Notes under the pieces: generated by a model
What the model saw: only the letters and a program-made list of their open reading frames with translations
Database searches by the model: none
Told to the model about the DNA's origin: nothing
Shown here: positions 12,088 to 24,365 of the stretch, piece after piece
Layout of the letters: every line of letters starts with the position of its first letter
How positions within the stretch are numbered: the stretch's first letter is position 1
Assembly: GCA_019614645.1 (NCBI GenBank)
Contig: JABWDB010000014.1
Location: 372,001-436,000 of the forward strand
DNA length: 64,000 bases
Direction of reading: 5' to 3'
DNA from: Stratiolaelaps scimitus
Lineage: Eukaryota > Arthropoda > Arachnida > Mesostigmata > Laelapidae
Translations under genes and position numbers: made by a program

Positions 12088-13166
12088 TTCGTACATCAGT
12101 CAGGGGCACATTCAGTCAGGACGACAGGACAGAGATCGACCTCGCTACAAGAGTCATCTAACACCATCTCAGCATGAGGACACCTCAATATTTAACGAAT
12201 TACAATATAACAGCTAGCGGGTCGAGGCGGATGAGTTCAAAATGGGTGTACCTTTGATGGTCACGATGCAACTGGACCAGGAACTCATGGAAAGGGGATA
12301 AAATCGGCATTACTTATGTATATATATATATATATATAATCATTATTAATGTGAGCTGTCATCAGTGCTAAGAGAGGCAATGAAGATGGAAATAGCAGGG
12401 ATCGTAGGAAGAGGGGAGGTGAACAACAAATGGCTAAGGATGCGAAAGGGATTATTTGAAAACACATGAAAGTGATTGCATTACATAGATAATGTACTGT
12501 ATGTAGCACTAGTACCGTACTTGGGCAAACTCTAAGGTCGTGTGAAATTAGGCTGTTGGACCAAAGAACCATGAAAAAACTCCTTCAATATCTTCGTTTT
12601 CAATTCATTCGTTCACTAATACTCGAGGAACGGGGTCGTTGGTCAGTTGTCGCATTTCAACGTGGTTAAGTCTCATATATATATATATCTAATATATATA
12701 TATACATGGCATGACCATTACAAGAACAGGAAGCATTGAAGATAACAAATAAGTCTAGAAGATCATAATATCATATCTATATAGTATATATATATATATA
12801 TAAGAGACAAAGCCGATCACTAATGATCGGACACGCCGCACCGGCCTCGCTGCATTGTATGCAGATACGCTGCTTTTGCGCTTATAATCGATATCGAATC
12901 ATAACGCCAAATTAACCGTAGCACGCTGCATTATCTGGCAGGTAGATGGATGTATAGTTAAGTCATAACAGTGTTTAAACTCTATGTCGGCCTGACAGAT
13001 CCACCTGGCGGATAATAACGTTCCTATCGTTGGCCTCTTCTTTATGTAATTTATGCGTGGTTTCACTCATCGTTGATTACTCCATCTAAATCTCATATTT
13101 GTGTTTGCGTATTGTGGATAAGGCCAAACGTTGCTTACAGTCGATATGATTTAGTAAAACTACAAT

Positions 13167-13748
13167 TCAGTAGGATTTCGGGGGCGAGGCGACCGCAGCG
13201 AAGTGATTGATGAAAAATGTCAGGGAGAGTCCACAGTCGTCCGGGAACCTCGCGCCTACCGACGGCTCGCCGCGGCGCCGGGTGACATCCACCTCAAGAC
13301 TACATAAAAAGGACGCGCAAAATTTTGCTTTTTTTGGGAGCCACGAATCTAGAAATGTTTGGAATGGACTGGCATTAGTGTCGCCGTAATCGACCAAACC
13401 AATTCTCACTGACTTTACGATAATCTTCGACGTAATCCGTAGACCCCAACGTTGGACATCCATGATTCTGTATGAGAACATATTTTGGGGGGGGCACTGA
13501 TGAGGAAGTAGGTACTCTTTTTTGACATCGTGCTTCTGATAGATGAAGTGATCCTCTCTTCGAAGAAGAGCAATGATCTTGCCATAAGCGACCATGAAAA
13601 ATAGCCTGAAGACTTGGTTGCGGTTTCGATTTGTGTGTGTCCCAACGGACCCTGGAGGTTTGTTCACATTTGACATAAGTGATAGTGGATATTCTGGGCA
13701 TGTTGAGGTTGATTTTAAAAACACCGACAATCCTTCTAAGTTGTCCAA
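13167..13748 (-). other. Unrecognised 193-codon ORF
   Basis: This is the longest open frame in the 9-20 kb domain and lies in an island (about 13.15-14.05 kb) of normal composition between microsatellite tracts. A second minus-strand open stretch at 13810-14004 lies just upstream of it in transcription. I recognise no domain or catalytic motif in either. It could be a decayed transposon ORF or chance. The absence of flanking terminal repeats that I can see argues against a recent element. Confidence 0.2.
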
Positions 13749-15162
13749 TTTACATTGTTATGTGACGACGAAGTGGGTGAGATGCTCTTGAAGAGAAGAC
13801 GACAAAGTGTTAAGTGCTAAAATTTGGTGCCTTTAACAAACTTTCGGCGCTAAAATTGGACGTGATCGTACCATTGTGTTGTGATTGAAATTTACTCACA
13901 ACCTGTACGCTTTCTCTAGTCGCGGTTAATGATCTCTGCGATACATCAGCAGCGATCGCAATGAATTTCTTCCTCAGTCCACGTTTATACCAAATAGTAT
14001 TCACTTCCGCTACAGGGACACCTATAGTGTTTCATTTCATGTTTTATTAAACCTATCGATGGAGCGAGTAAAAACGAAACACACCTTAGATAGAGCTTAT
14101 CGTATATCCAATTTTGTGTATTTTTAATTCCAAAAGCAAAAAAGAAAACAACCGCAACCCGCCACCCTTGAGCCCTTCGTCATCATTCATGAGAATTCTC
14201 CAACTGACACCAATTAACAACCAGGCAATGAATCATTCCCAAAAGCGGACAAATAGCCATTTTAATTCCATTATCGGCCAGACAGAGACGCATGGCAGAA
14301 TCGAGAACGACAACAAAACAGAAACAAACGAAAAATACGGAGAGTAAATAACGCAGTATTGAAAACGAATATTTCACAATGGAGCAGCAATTCACAGCAC
14401 TACCTATTACCAATTCTATTTGTAGGCGGGGCGGAGCAAACAGAGGCGCAGCAAATGCTTAATGATGAAGTTCGAACGTCTACCTAACGGAGTAGCACAT
14501 TGTCATCTCAGAGCATCTCTCAGCACCGACACCGATACTCGTCATAGTATTGTTTAACAAAAAAAAAGGAAAGTTCCATGAACATTTCGAGATCCGCCAC
14601 GTCGTCATAATTCACTCCCCCCTACCGATTCGAATCAACGTTGAGATCTGTGAGCATCGCCTGAAAGCGCAAGCGATAACAGGACTCCCGCACAATTCGG
14701 CGCACTGCATTTAATGCAGCGTGATGACAATCGAATTTCGTTGTTGGGCTGGACAACACTCCAGTCGGAGTGGAACGATTGCCCGAGCACGAAAATCGAG
14801 GCATATACAAGTCACGGCAACCATCCATAATCACGACGAACTTCGATGCAAGGAACGACAAAAAAAGAAACAACCATATACGCGTGATGCCTATGATTCC
14901 CTGGGGTCGCAAGTAACCGCATTATTATTTCTTCTCCCTAATTATTAGTAGTATTGTTATCAGCTTTTACATCAACACGCTGTTCGTCCACTCGCCGATT
15001 TTCTAGTTGTTTATTTCGCTAATTGTAATAGATCGTCCGTAAAGCTTCGAGGGGGATGCCACCGGCACTACAGTAAATGACGGAAGCGGCATGATTCGAG
15101 GCGTTTGCGGCAAGCAGTCCCCATTCTCTCACCCGTACTCACTAGAAATCATGTTCATGTTC

Positions 15163-15216
15163 TCATCATCAGCATCATCATCATCATCATGTTCATTGTT
15201 GTTGTTGTTATTGTGT
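15163..15216. repeat. (CAT)n then (GTT)n repeat
   Basis: A compound trinucleotide tract of CAT units followed by GTT units. Confidence 0.85.
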
Positions 15217-15323
15217 GCCTGAGCAGAGGTATACCGTCGAGGTTGCGCGCGCAATGTCACCATGTTTCTGGTGGTTAGTTGTTAAATGTCTTCTTTCATT
15301 ATTTTTTCTCTCATTTTCACTTA

Positions 15324-15380
15324 CTCTCTCTCTCTCTCTCTTCTTAGCTCTCTCTCTCTCTATCTCTATATCTTTCTCTC
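15324..15380. repeat. (TC)n microsatellite
   Basis: A pyrimidine tract with two long TC runs. Confidence 0.9.
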
Positions 15381-16808
15381 TTAATTGTATTGTTACTACG
15401 TAATTTATTAATTATTATAATTGATTAGTAATTATATATGTTTTTGTTGTTAATGTTATCGTCTTGTTGTTGTGTTGTTGTTGCTGTTGTTGATTTGGGA
15501 GTTATCTACGGATGTGTGTATGGGTGAGCGGAGTGTGTTCTACCTGTATTGAGGGTATTGTCACGTAAGTCTTCTGCGTCGAGTTTGCTAGATTAACGAA
15601 CGATTCCAATGTAAGTCTGTTCACGGCGATGATGTTTCAATGTTCAATTACTCGACCCTCTCCATCCCGTACAGGGTATACACTCGGAGGTATATAGACC
15701 CGCAGGGTACTGACACTGATAGAAACTGCCTTTGTACATATGGGTGTCTAAATAGAGTTAATGAATGGTTGGTTAGTTCTAGGTTTTTAATTCACTTGTA
15801 TGTACCGCTAAAACGTATCAAATCGAACGGAACTATATCGGATAGGACTGATTTATCTCTGCAATGGTACGCAAATGCTATCAAGAGACTCGTCTCTCAT
15901 GGGCGAAGTCCACCGTCGGATATGACCCCTGTTTGAGTTCAACGAATTGTTTGTCTTATTTATTATAGTGCAAAATAGAATTTACGTTTCTACATCGAAT
16001 CCATTGTTATAATGAAGCTACTTGACTCGTTTGCTTCCGATGTATTGCTTTTAATCAGTGTTATAGCTGCTGTTTCTGTTGTAGTGTTTCATGTTTCTCG
16101 TTATTTCTGCTTATGCTTGTTGGTATTATTAGTATAATTATAATTATTGACATTTTATGATTATTGATATTTATTATTATTATTATTATTATCATTACTA
16201 TTGTTCGTGAGAGGTTGCAGTTACTATGCCTAGTGGCCAGTTTCCTACTCACAGCAGTGCCTCTGCTGTGAGTCTGTTGCGCTAATACCAGTCGAAAGAT
16301 GGCTAAAGATATTTCAAGAGTTTCATATAAGAACATCGATTATTATTTGAGTGTAATTAATAAATACTACACCTTCGTCATGAGTCAACTAATATCGTCG
16401 TCATACATATACTTTATACTAATATTATATATAGGTCGTATGACGAATATCTATATATGTATATATATACACAATAGTACTGCTATATCCTTCATCATCG
16501 TTTAGATTACTACTATTGTTATATTGTTTATATAGCATTTTGTGAAATTCGTGTTCTCTTCTTTATTATGCTCTTATCCATGTTATCTATATATATATAT
16601 ATAGCCTATACATCTACTCTTCCATTTTTATTTAAATATTCATTTATTCATATATTAATCGCCGCGGCGACGGTCACTGTGGTAAAAAATAGTCAAACAG
16701 TTGTTGTCATTGATGTTGTTGTTGTGTGGTGATAGTCATCAATCAATTATCATCAGTTTGTGTAATGGATTCTACCTTTGTCTCTCCCTCTCTCCCTTTG
16801 TGTCGCCT

Positions 16809-16811
<3 letters not shown>

Positions 16812-16846
<35 letters not shown>
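16812..16846. repeat. (TA)n microsatellite
   Basis: About 17 TA units; related runs lie at 16587-16604, 17440-17465 and 17989-18022. Confidence 0.95.
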
Positions 16847-16848
<2 letters not shown>

Positions 16849-17988
16849 TATCTACGTTTTTATAGATGCTTATCTTTAGACACCCGTCGGAACGAGTGAA
16901 ACTACGTCCCCAGCAGGCAGCAGTTTTACAGCGGGGCATTAATACACAGTTTGTATTATACAGTCATCTTGCGGCCGGATTGGCCAGATAACGCCACTTC
17001 TAACAATCGTATTATAGCAAACAGGAGCTAAACTCAAAGGTCCCAAATCAGCGAACCGCCCCTCGAATCGAAATGACACACTGACCACAGTCCGGCGACG
17101 GTCTAACACACAATGGCAAGGTCCAACAGAAACTCCACACAGACGATGGCTGGGCTGGCAGGCAAGGCAGGACATTTAGACAGGACACACCCATCCATTT
17201 GCCAGATGGCTCGAGGCAAACGGGATTCAACGCGGGGCTCGAGGACAGGTGGAAGTTTGCATGAGAGAATACCTGACAGGATCAAACTGCGAGGGAGAAT
17301 GGGAATTTGTGATGGAAATACTCCATTGGTTCTCTCTTCTTCTTCTTCAACAGTTAGGCCGAGAACGGAAGAGGACAATGAAGATCGATCGATCGGTCAA
17401 TCCATGATTGTCCATGCCGCCGTTATCGTTCATTATACAATATATATATATATATATATATATATGTCGTCCATTTAAAAAAATGCATTTGAACGTTACA
17501 GTAATAATATTGCACACGATTATTGTCGTTAGATAATTATAATAATAGCTAATAATATCTTAATTACAACGAAGGGGATTCTCGTATTGTTGCTGGTTTT
17601 TGTCTGTTTCCAGAGGCGCCTCGTCAAACTTCTCCATTTTATCTCGGTTCACACGTATCGTCCTTATGACCGTATAATGCATTCGAACTGCATCCGCTTC
17701 CATTATATGAGTTTCGCCTGTTGAATTTTTGCATCTGCTGCCGATTTGAACAGTTTTTCCTTGGCCACTCTCTGTTTTTCGTTTATAATTTCACCATATC
17801 AAATCTGTCTCTCTTTCATTAGCCTTTAACCTACACCGACGTACGCACCCTTCGGTAACGGTACGGCTTGCCTTGTTTATCTTACAACGTTAATATGCTG
17901 TTTCGGCAGATCATCAATCACTATCAACTATTTATTATAACACCGTCATAATAGTACTTATTATAACACTAATCGATCTCTCTCCCTC

Positions 17989-18021
<33 letters not shown>

Positions 18022-18288
18022 ATTTCTTTCGACACGAGTTATATTTATGGCGATTGACTCGTGTCAAGTAGAAATGTTCTGTTTGCTATTGGTGTCACGT
18101 TAGTTAGCAATGCGGTTCATTGTTAATGTTGTTCGTATTGTTGCGTTGTCAAAGAGTCATCGTTATCTACATTCATCTATTTTATGTTGTCTCGTCTGTT
18201 CATGATCAACTCTCGATCGTGGCCACCATCAGTCCCACGTCGTACGAGTAGTTCTGCCGTACGATTACCTCTACTTGTCGATGTCGAT

Positions 18289-18318
18289 GTTGTTGTTGTT
18301 GTTGTTGTTGTTGTTGTG
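18289..18318. repeat. (GTT)n trinucleotide repeat
   Basis: Ten GTT units; on the minus strand this is an AAC run. A GGTT tetranucleotide run lies at 18746-18764. Confidence 0.9.
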
Positions 18319-20255
18319 GATGGTTGTTTTTTTTCTTATTTGTCAAATTGTTGTCGTGCTCTCGTTGAATTGTTGCCTTGCTTTGCTTTCTGGTGGTCTT
18401 CATCGTGTTCCGGCTGTCAATTGCTCAATATCGTCCCTGTTTCGTGGCGTTTAATTGTTTCTTCCCCTTCATTCTTGTCCTTGTGCCTATGGTCATTCAA
18501 TCTTTTACGGCAACAAGGTCGTCGGCACTCTTTCCGGATGTTGTCTGTTCACTGTTCGCCTTTTGTATGAGCCACAACGCCTCGTTGTAATCCATCTAAT
18601 CTTTCTTTCCCTCTCTCGCTTTCTTTCTCGTCTTTGCTCTACGTATCTACCTGTGTCTTTTATGTTTGCTGACGATTGCGACACGCACAGTTCACATTTC
18701 CTTTTCATATTTCAAACTGGCAGTTGTGCTGACTTAACCCTCGAGTTGGTTGGTTGGTTGGTTAGTTTTTGTTAGTTAGTTTCTTCTAGTTGGCTGCTTT
18801 GTTTTCTGCCTATCTCACAATCTGCTCGCCGAGTATCTCTCTCTCTCTCTCCGTCGACCCATTATCTTTGCAGCCTTGTACAATATTTCTCTTTTCGCGC
18901 GTCCGCTTCGTGTTCCTTCGTAATTATCCAATCACGTTGAACCGCGCACTGTACGCATTTACTACGCTGTAATTCATTTGCTTCATCTGTCTGATTGTTA
19001 TTTATGTTTAGGCACATAAATAATTAGCCGCCACACTATCGTGTTTACGGTTAGCATATGATGATGATAATTATTATTATTATTATTGTTATTCTCAGCA
19101 GCTTTGCTTAAAACAGCGCTATTTTACGTCGAGTAACCTTACGCTCTATGTATAATCGACAGTTGTAGGTTAGCCAGTACAGTACAAGGTGACCGCGGTA
19201 CTGGAGGTAGCAACAACGTATCGCAGTTCCTAGTACACGCGCGCACACACGTGCGGGCACACACAACAATCGGCAAGGAATTTTGCAAATGTTAAATCGG
19301 TATCTCCGCAATCCTCTCGTGATTTTACCATCCATCGGCGCTGTCATCAACGTCTCCTTGGCGCTTATCCTCTACTCGAGTTAGTTATTGTTAAGCATCC
19401 CGTTGCTGTTGGTGTGTTTACGGTTGGGAGTAATGGAACGTAATGCATTATATGAAGGGATCGATTGTGGATATACATATATATATATATATCTGTCTGT
19501 GTTATTGGCTCTGGGTTTAGTAGACGGCACCCTCTCTCTCTCTCTCTCTACGTTTCTATCTGGATGTTTAATTCCCTTGCCAATGTAGTGCAAGCACTGA
19601 GTTGAATAGAGTAGACCGCAGCTTCTCAATTGCAGGCTGGAAGCCGCAAATTCTGCTTGACTGAGTCACTGCTGTCGCATACGTATCTAGCTAGTCTCAT
19701 CATCTCATAAAGCACCTCGACTCGGGCGAAATAGTAACTCATGTTGCGTCCGGCTCAGTTGCGTCCAAGATCCTCACTTTCCTCTGTGTCCTCCGCATCT
19801 TCGTCAGACAGACCTGAATCGCCCTGACGTATAAACTAGCGTCTCTTGTAACGAACACCTCCCAACCATATTTCGTCTCGTAATATTGTCTACCTGTGTA
19901 GCCGACGCGGAGGCAGACAAAATGGGCAATTTCTCGACTAATTCCTTACTTAAACCTATCATTTCCAAACGTTCTAATGCTATGGCCTCGCTCTCTCCCC
20001 CTCATCACCCGTCCCCCCCCCCTTGTTATACTTATCACCGTCAACATTTCCTCTTGATGATGAACGATGATGATCATCATTACTATTATTACTATCATTA
20101 ACGTTCCCATCATCGACATACAATTAATTGCCATGTGAACCTCCCGCCTGTAATGGTCGTATGATAATGGTAGTTAAAGTTAATAGTAATAATCGTTATA
20201 TCATAGTCGTAGTAGTAATAGTAGTAGTAGTAGTAACTGCTTAACCGAGCAACAA

Positions 20256-20656
20256 TCATAAGTACTCAACTATATCACATTTTACGGAGGGGTAACTCGC
20301 GAACAGGGCCGCCCGATCTTGATGGTTGAGTCCACCGGCGGCACTGGCCGGGTGATGAAGGTGGGCCGAATGATGGCCACCGTGCTGTTGTTGCTGCACG
20401 GCGCTCTGGTTCGAGAATAGGTAGGGTAGAAATTGGGACGATGCTGTCAGACCGCGCAGGGTTGCACCGCTGTTCGTACCGCTATCAGCTTGTGAGGTGG
20501 TGTGACCTTCGATTTCGGCGTCGGTCTGTGCCTGGCCCTGCCGTAACGCGCCGAGGCTCTTCGTCCGCCGCCGGACACGTGAGTCCATCGAGTGGCCGCT
20601 TGCGCCGACGACACAAGTGCACTCCGGAGCCATTCCAGCGACGGTCATATTAACGC
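20256..20656 (-). CDS. GABA-B-R2: GABA-B-R2 terminal coding exon, residues 964-1096 and stop
   Basis: This exon begins in phase 1 after a CATTCAG acceptor and ends at TGA (20256-20258). It encodes C-VNMTVAGMAPECTCVVGASG, a basic RVRRRTKSL stretch, a Gln/His run (QQQQHGGHHSAHLHH), and the C-terminus YPSVKCDIVEYL. The final residues look like a constrained end rather than low-complexity filler. E-Y-L at the end fits a class III PDZ-ligand pattern (acidic at -2, hydrophobic at 0), an inference only. A 103-nt intron separates it from the previous exon. Confidence 0.87.
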
Positions 20657-20759
20657 CTGAATGGTGGTGAGAGGCAGCGAAATATAGATGGGGACAAAGC
20701 GACACACAAGATGGGTAATTAGAGAATGCTAATGAACTACGAAGCATTAACATACTTAC

Positions 20760-20889
20760 AGTTGCACGTCAGCACAAGGATGCGCTCGCGCACGTTGTTT
20801 CCTTGACACAATGGAAGAATGATCTTTCTGTGCTTGGGTTTGTGGATCAATGATGTGTGTCTACGAAAGCATTTAGCCACGCAAGTGCG
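20760..20889 (-). CDS. GABA-B-R2: GABA-B-R2 exon: Cys/Lys-rich penultimate exon, residues 921-963 plus 1 nt
   Basis: The preceding exon ends in phase 0 but the last exon starts in phase 1, so an exon of 3n+1 nt must lie between them. This segment is 130 nt, open in the required frame, ends at a consensus donor (T followed by GTAAGTATG) and starts at a TTAG acceptor just after an in-frame stop. It encodes RTCVAKCFRRHTSLIHKPKH, then RKIILPLCQGNNVRERILVL and TCN. It is basic and has four cysteines. The acceptor has only a modest pyrimidine tract, so the 5' edge is less certain than the 3' edge. Confidence 0.7.
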
Positions 20890-21242
20890 CTAATTGCTCG
20901 TGGAGTCGTGCGAACGAGACCCCTACCACGTAAACCGTTTTGATTTGCTATGGGTGGTTTCGGGAATGCTTAATGCGCATGCGTCACTCAGCCGTTGTGT
21001 GCGACTGTTGTTGGACTAGCAAACCCACTAAAGCCTGCTTCTGCCCCGTCCCCAAGGCTCGGATACTACATAAACCTGTTCACCTACTATCCGCTCGCGT
21101 GGCCAGTAGCCAAGTGGAGCCACCTTCGTTACAACAACGATACTGCGCGAGCTCAATGAGCCAATCGAGTGAGTTTACGTCGCATCGAGGTTTGGATTAT
21201 TTGACAAGCGACACTTCTGTGACCGTATAAATATAGATGGAC

Positions 21243-21291
<49 letters not shown>

Positions 21292-23989
21292 TTTTAACTG
21301 ATAAAGCGTTAGAACGATGCAGATGGCTTAACCGATTGTTCATCCCTCAGTCGTAAGGCCCTCTATCCTAGCAGTAGGCCGGCCGGCCGCCCACTCAGCC
21401 AACTAGCGTTCGCGGATCAGCCTTCATGCGAGGATGTCTCCTATACACACCCACCGCCCTTACTAGTTCTTTCCACCGTGCGGTCGACTAGACAATACGG
21501 GGACCGATCGCTCGGTGTTTTGGGCCGCTCACAGCCCGGCCAGGACAAACCCGTCCTGTTCCGCCACCATCGGAGCTCCCGACCGCTGAAGGCTAAGCCC
21601 TCAGACAATGTCGGATCCATCGGGACCTGTTTCGAAGCCCGTGGAGCAGGAGACAGAATTCAGCCTCAGCACAGGAGCAGCATCACACTCGATAGCTTTT
21701 TCTTTCTTCACCGCTTTTTCCCTCTCACTTTCCTCTGGGTGTGTATATATATATTACGGCTAGGTTAGCAATGTGTGTGCTGAATGTAGCTAAGTAGTAT
21801 CTCGATTGGCTGGTTGGCCGAGTAGATAGCTAGCATTGCCTTCCTCGCAGATCGAAACATCTCCTCGGGGAGTAGCAAAAAATATACCCTCTCTTTTCTA
21901 TCTGGTCCCCGACTTCAACGCCTGTGTCCACCGTTCTCGTCCCTGCCCAACCCTTCGGACAGCGCGTCGGTGGCTCAGCTTTGCCGACGACTCGACATCG
22001 TCATCGATGACATCGTTGTCGTCCTTCGACGTTGTCGGGCTGCTGCCGCTGCACACGTTCCTGTAGCTGCGAAACGCAGCTTTGGCAGCAGCAGCAGCCA
22101 CCGTACCCGTTATTCTCACCCATCCCCACACGCGTTATACTTAGCCCCTTTCATTATCCCCTTCACAGCCGCGGTGTAGGCGGCGGTTGTAGTAGTCGTC
22201 GAGGCCCCTTAATATCCAACGCGGGAGGAAAAACGCCAAGTGGGGGGGATGGGGGCCGAGTGGAACCTCGGAGAGGGCCGACGCACGATGTGGGGTTTGG
22301 AAGCTCATAGCTTAAAAATTGGCCCTGAAACGAACGGAAGGAGAGTGACAGTCTCGGCGGACCGCGCTGAACCAACGCCACTGCTAGGACCCGCTTATGT
22401 GGCTACTGCGTACTGCGGCATATCCCAGCAGTCACTCTGCGGCCGACCAGCCCTCGTTCTTCCAGGCCGAAAACCGAAAACCCTCGAAAGCCTCGAATCT
22501 CCCTTTTCCCGGCCTAAATACACCCTATCCTTCGAGCCCAGCCGCCGTTCGCCCTGTTGTTCAGAGCGAGTTTTGGGAAAAGTAGATGAAAATGTGGGAA
22601 AATTTCAAAAAGCTTCTTGGAGGAAGACAAGGACGGTGCAGAAGAGTTGGAGAAAATGGAAAAGAGTTTCCACGACGAGGAACAAAAGCGAGAATGACAA
22701 TACGACAACGATAACGAGCAAGATAACGAGTGGAAACAGGCGTGCGGCAATTTATCCCCAAACTCACTTTGTTTGGCAGGCATCGTCCGAACATCAAGCT
22801 GATTCGACTCTGTCCTCGGGCGCGATCCGCCCGTCAACTTTACCACGGTTAGTTAGGAGATGAAACAAATTGTTCATATATGTCACAACGTTTGACACTG
22901 TGCTTTTGTAATTGGTTTAATTGCCAACGAATCGAGACTCTGCGTCTCGGTAGCGAACGTCAGATCCGCTAAGGACATCCCGCTCGTTGGGCTCGTGACG
23001 AGAAAAACACGATTTTGCCCGCGTATTGTGTATGTGTGTTTCTTTTGAGAAGGTTTGCCATGTTACTCTCACCGTTTGCGTATGCCGTAACGTGTGAAAT
23101 GATCATTTAATTAGTTGGTCTTTAATTACACTAGAGTGTTATCAGCTTTCGTCTTTGGTCTGCGTTCCACACTGAGACTAACCGTTTACGCCGTAATCGA
23201 TAATGTTGTTAATGGTAGCTTTGTTGCTAGCAGAGGTGACATCCTCGACTCCGTAGCCTCGGTTGCGGTAGTTCATCTGGGATGAGCACATTACGCCAAC
23301 CCCGTAACAGCCCTGTAATTTAAGCATGCATGCTTAAAATCGATTTCGTAAACATTGATGCCCTTCACGCATGTAAACGTAATTGTATCGACGTCCAGTT
23401 CATCTGCCCGATGGCAGACACAAAGAGCTCAAAAGGTTGTACAACAGAGGCGTACATTGAAAACACATAACTCTAGTTCATTTGGGAACATATCGAATTG
23501 TTCGTTCGCTATTGTTAGATTTCAATACGTAATTCTCCTAAAATTTGCGCATAACTCTATCAGGTTTGTTACTCCTGTCTCCTTCATGCTTTTGGGCCGA
23601 GCTAGCCCCAACGATCTTCACGGATCACATCAAGTAGCTCTTGGCGCTTGAATTCAGCTAAGAAATAATACTAAGTCGCCTTGTAGAGGAGCAACTAACA
23701 CATGCATCTATCACGTAATCAATTCATCGCGTCACCGATTATTTATATGAGTTCAGTCCAGATACCAGCTCTCGTATACAGCTCATTCCTTCGCCACAGG
23801 TGTAGATGTAAGCAAATGATCCGCTGTTTGTGCCAACTTTACGTCACGCTCCCTGGCGCATGCTCTGCTCTGTCCCTCGGTAACGGGCGATAAAACGAGC
23901 TATTCTCAAAATGTGAAGTACTCCACGTTTCGTGGGCCACACGCCTATCCGGGACGGAAACTGAATTGTAGAAGTCTGAACGAACTCAC
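20890..23989 (-). other. Large intron of GABA-B-R2
   Basis: This intron lies between the Gly-rich and the Cys/Lys-rich exons. It holds a (TA)n(CA)n microsatellite and a GC-rich part at about 21.4-22.8 kb with several chance open frames. One minus-strand frame at 21898-22131 is rich in Asp and Ser, but no acceptor in it gives the phase 0 entry needed, so I did not call it an exon. Confidence 0.6.
21243..21291. repeat. (TA)n(CA)n microsatellite
   Basis: About 19 TA units followed by five CA units. Confidence 0.95.
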
Positions 23990-24365
23990 CTGGCTATGTG
24001 GCCGGTCGTCATGGCCCGTGGGACTGTGGTGTCCCTCATCAATGCAGTCATCATCAAGTTCATCCTGGCCGGTAGCTCCGAGGCCACCTGTCCCCCCGCC
24101 GCCGCCACCTGCCGCTTGATAGCATACCTGCTGGCTTTGCATCATCTGCTGTACCTCCGAGATTAGCGACAAAGGCCGAAGCGTTTGTATTGCATGGAGG
24201 CTCGAACCGCCACTGCCACCCACCTCGCCGCCGCCTCCGCCAGTGACCACCACTGACTCTACACCAACGTTAGTTGCGCCAACGTTACCGCATGCGTTCA
24301 CTGCGCCCTCAAGTATCGAGGTTGCCACAAGCAGACTGCCCTGAAGCGACGCCATTGAAAGCTTT
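23990..24365 (-). CDS. GABA-B-R2: GABA-B-R2 exon: Gly-rich tail, residues 795-920
   Basis: This 376-nt exon runs from phase 2 to phase 0. It encodes R-KLSMASLQGSLLVATSILEG, a Gly-rich stretch, LRPLSLISEVQQMMQSQQ, a second Gly run, then an acidic DELDDDCIDEGHHSP segment ending RPHSQ. The acceptor is TTTCCAG and the donor is CAG followed by GTGAGT. The Gly runs make it likely to be disordered and fast evolving. The identity rests on frame, phase and position rather than on recognised homology. Confidence 0.82.

Larger units (their letters stand above)
9081..20255 (-). other. Simple-sequence-rich domain, candidate long 3' UTR
   Basis: No exon or convincing ORF is recognised in about 11 kb directly downstream of the receptor stop, apart from one 193-codon ORF listed separately. 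The stretch is AT-rich and packed with (TA)n, (TC)n, TTA and GTT runs. It ends near 9.08 kb, where composition changes. Minus-strand AATAAA hexamers occur at about 17931, 16562 and, three overlapping copies, at 9759-9772, followed on the minus strand by a GT-rich stretch. A very long neuronal 3' UTR would fit, but intergenic sequence is equally possible without transcript data. Confidence 0.35.

Noticed and set aside
21898..22131. Minus-strand Asp/Ser-rich open frame inside the large receptor intron
   Set aside because: It looked like tail coding sequence, but its plausible acceptors give the wrong entry phase and no good donor gives the right exit phase.
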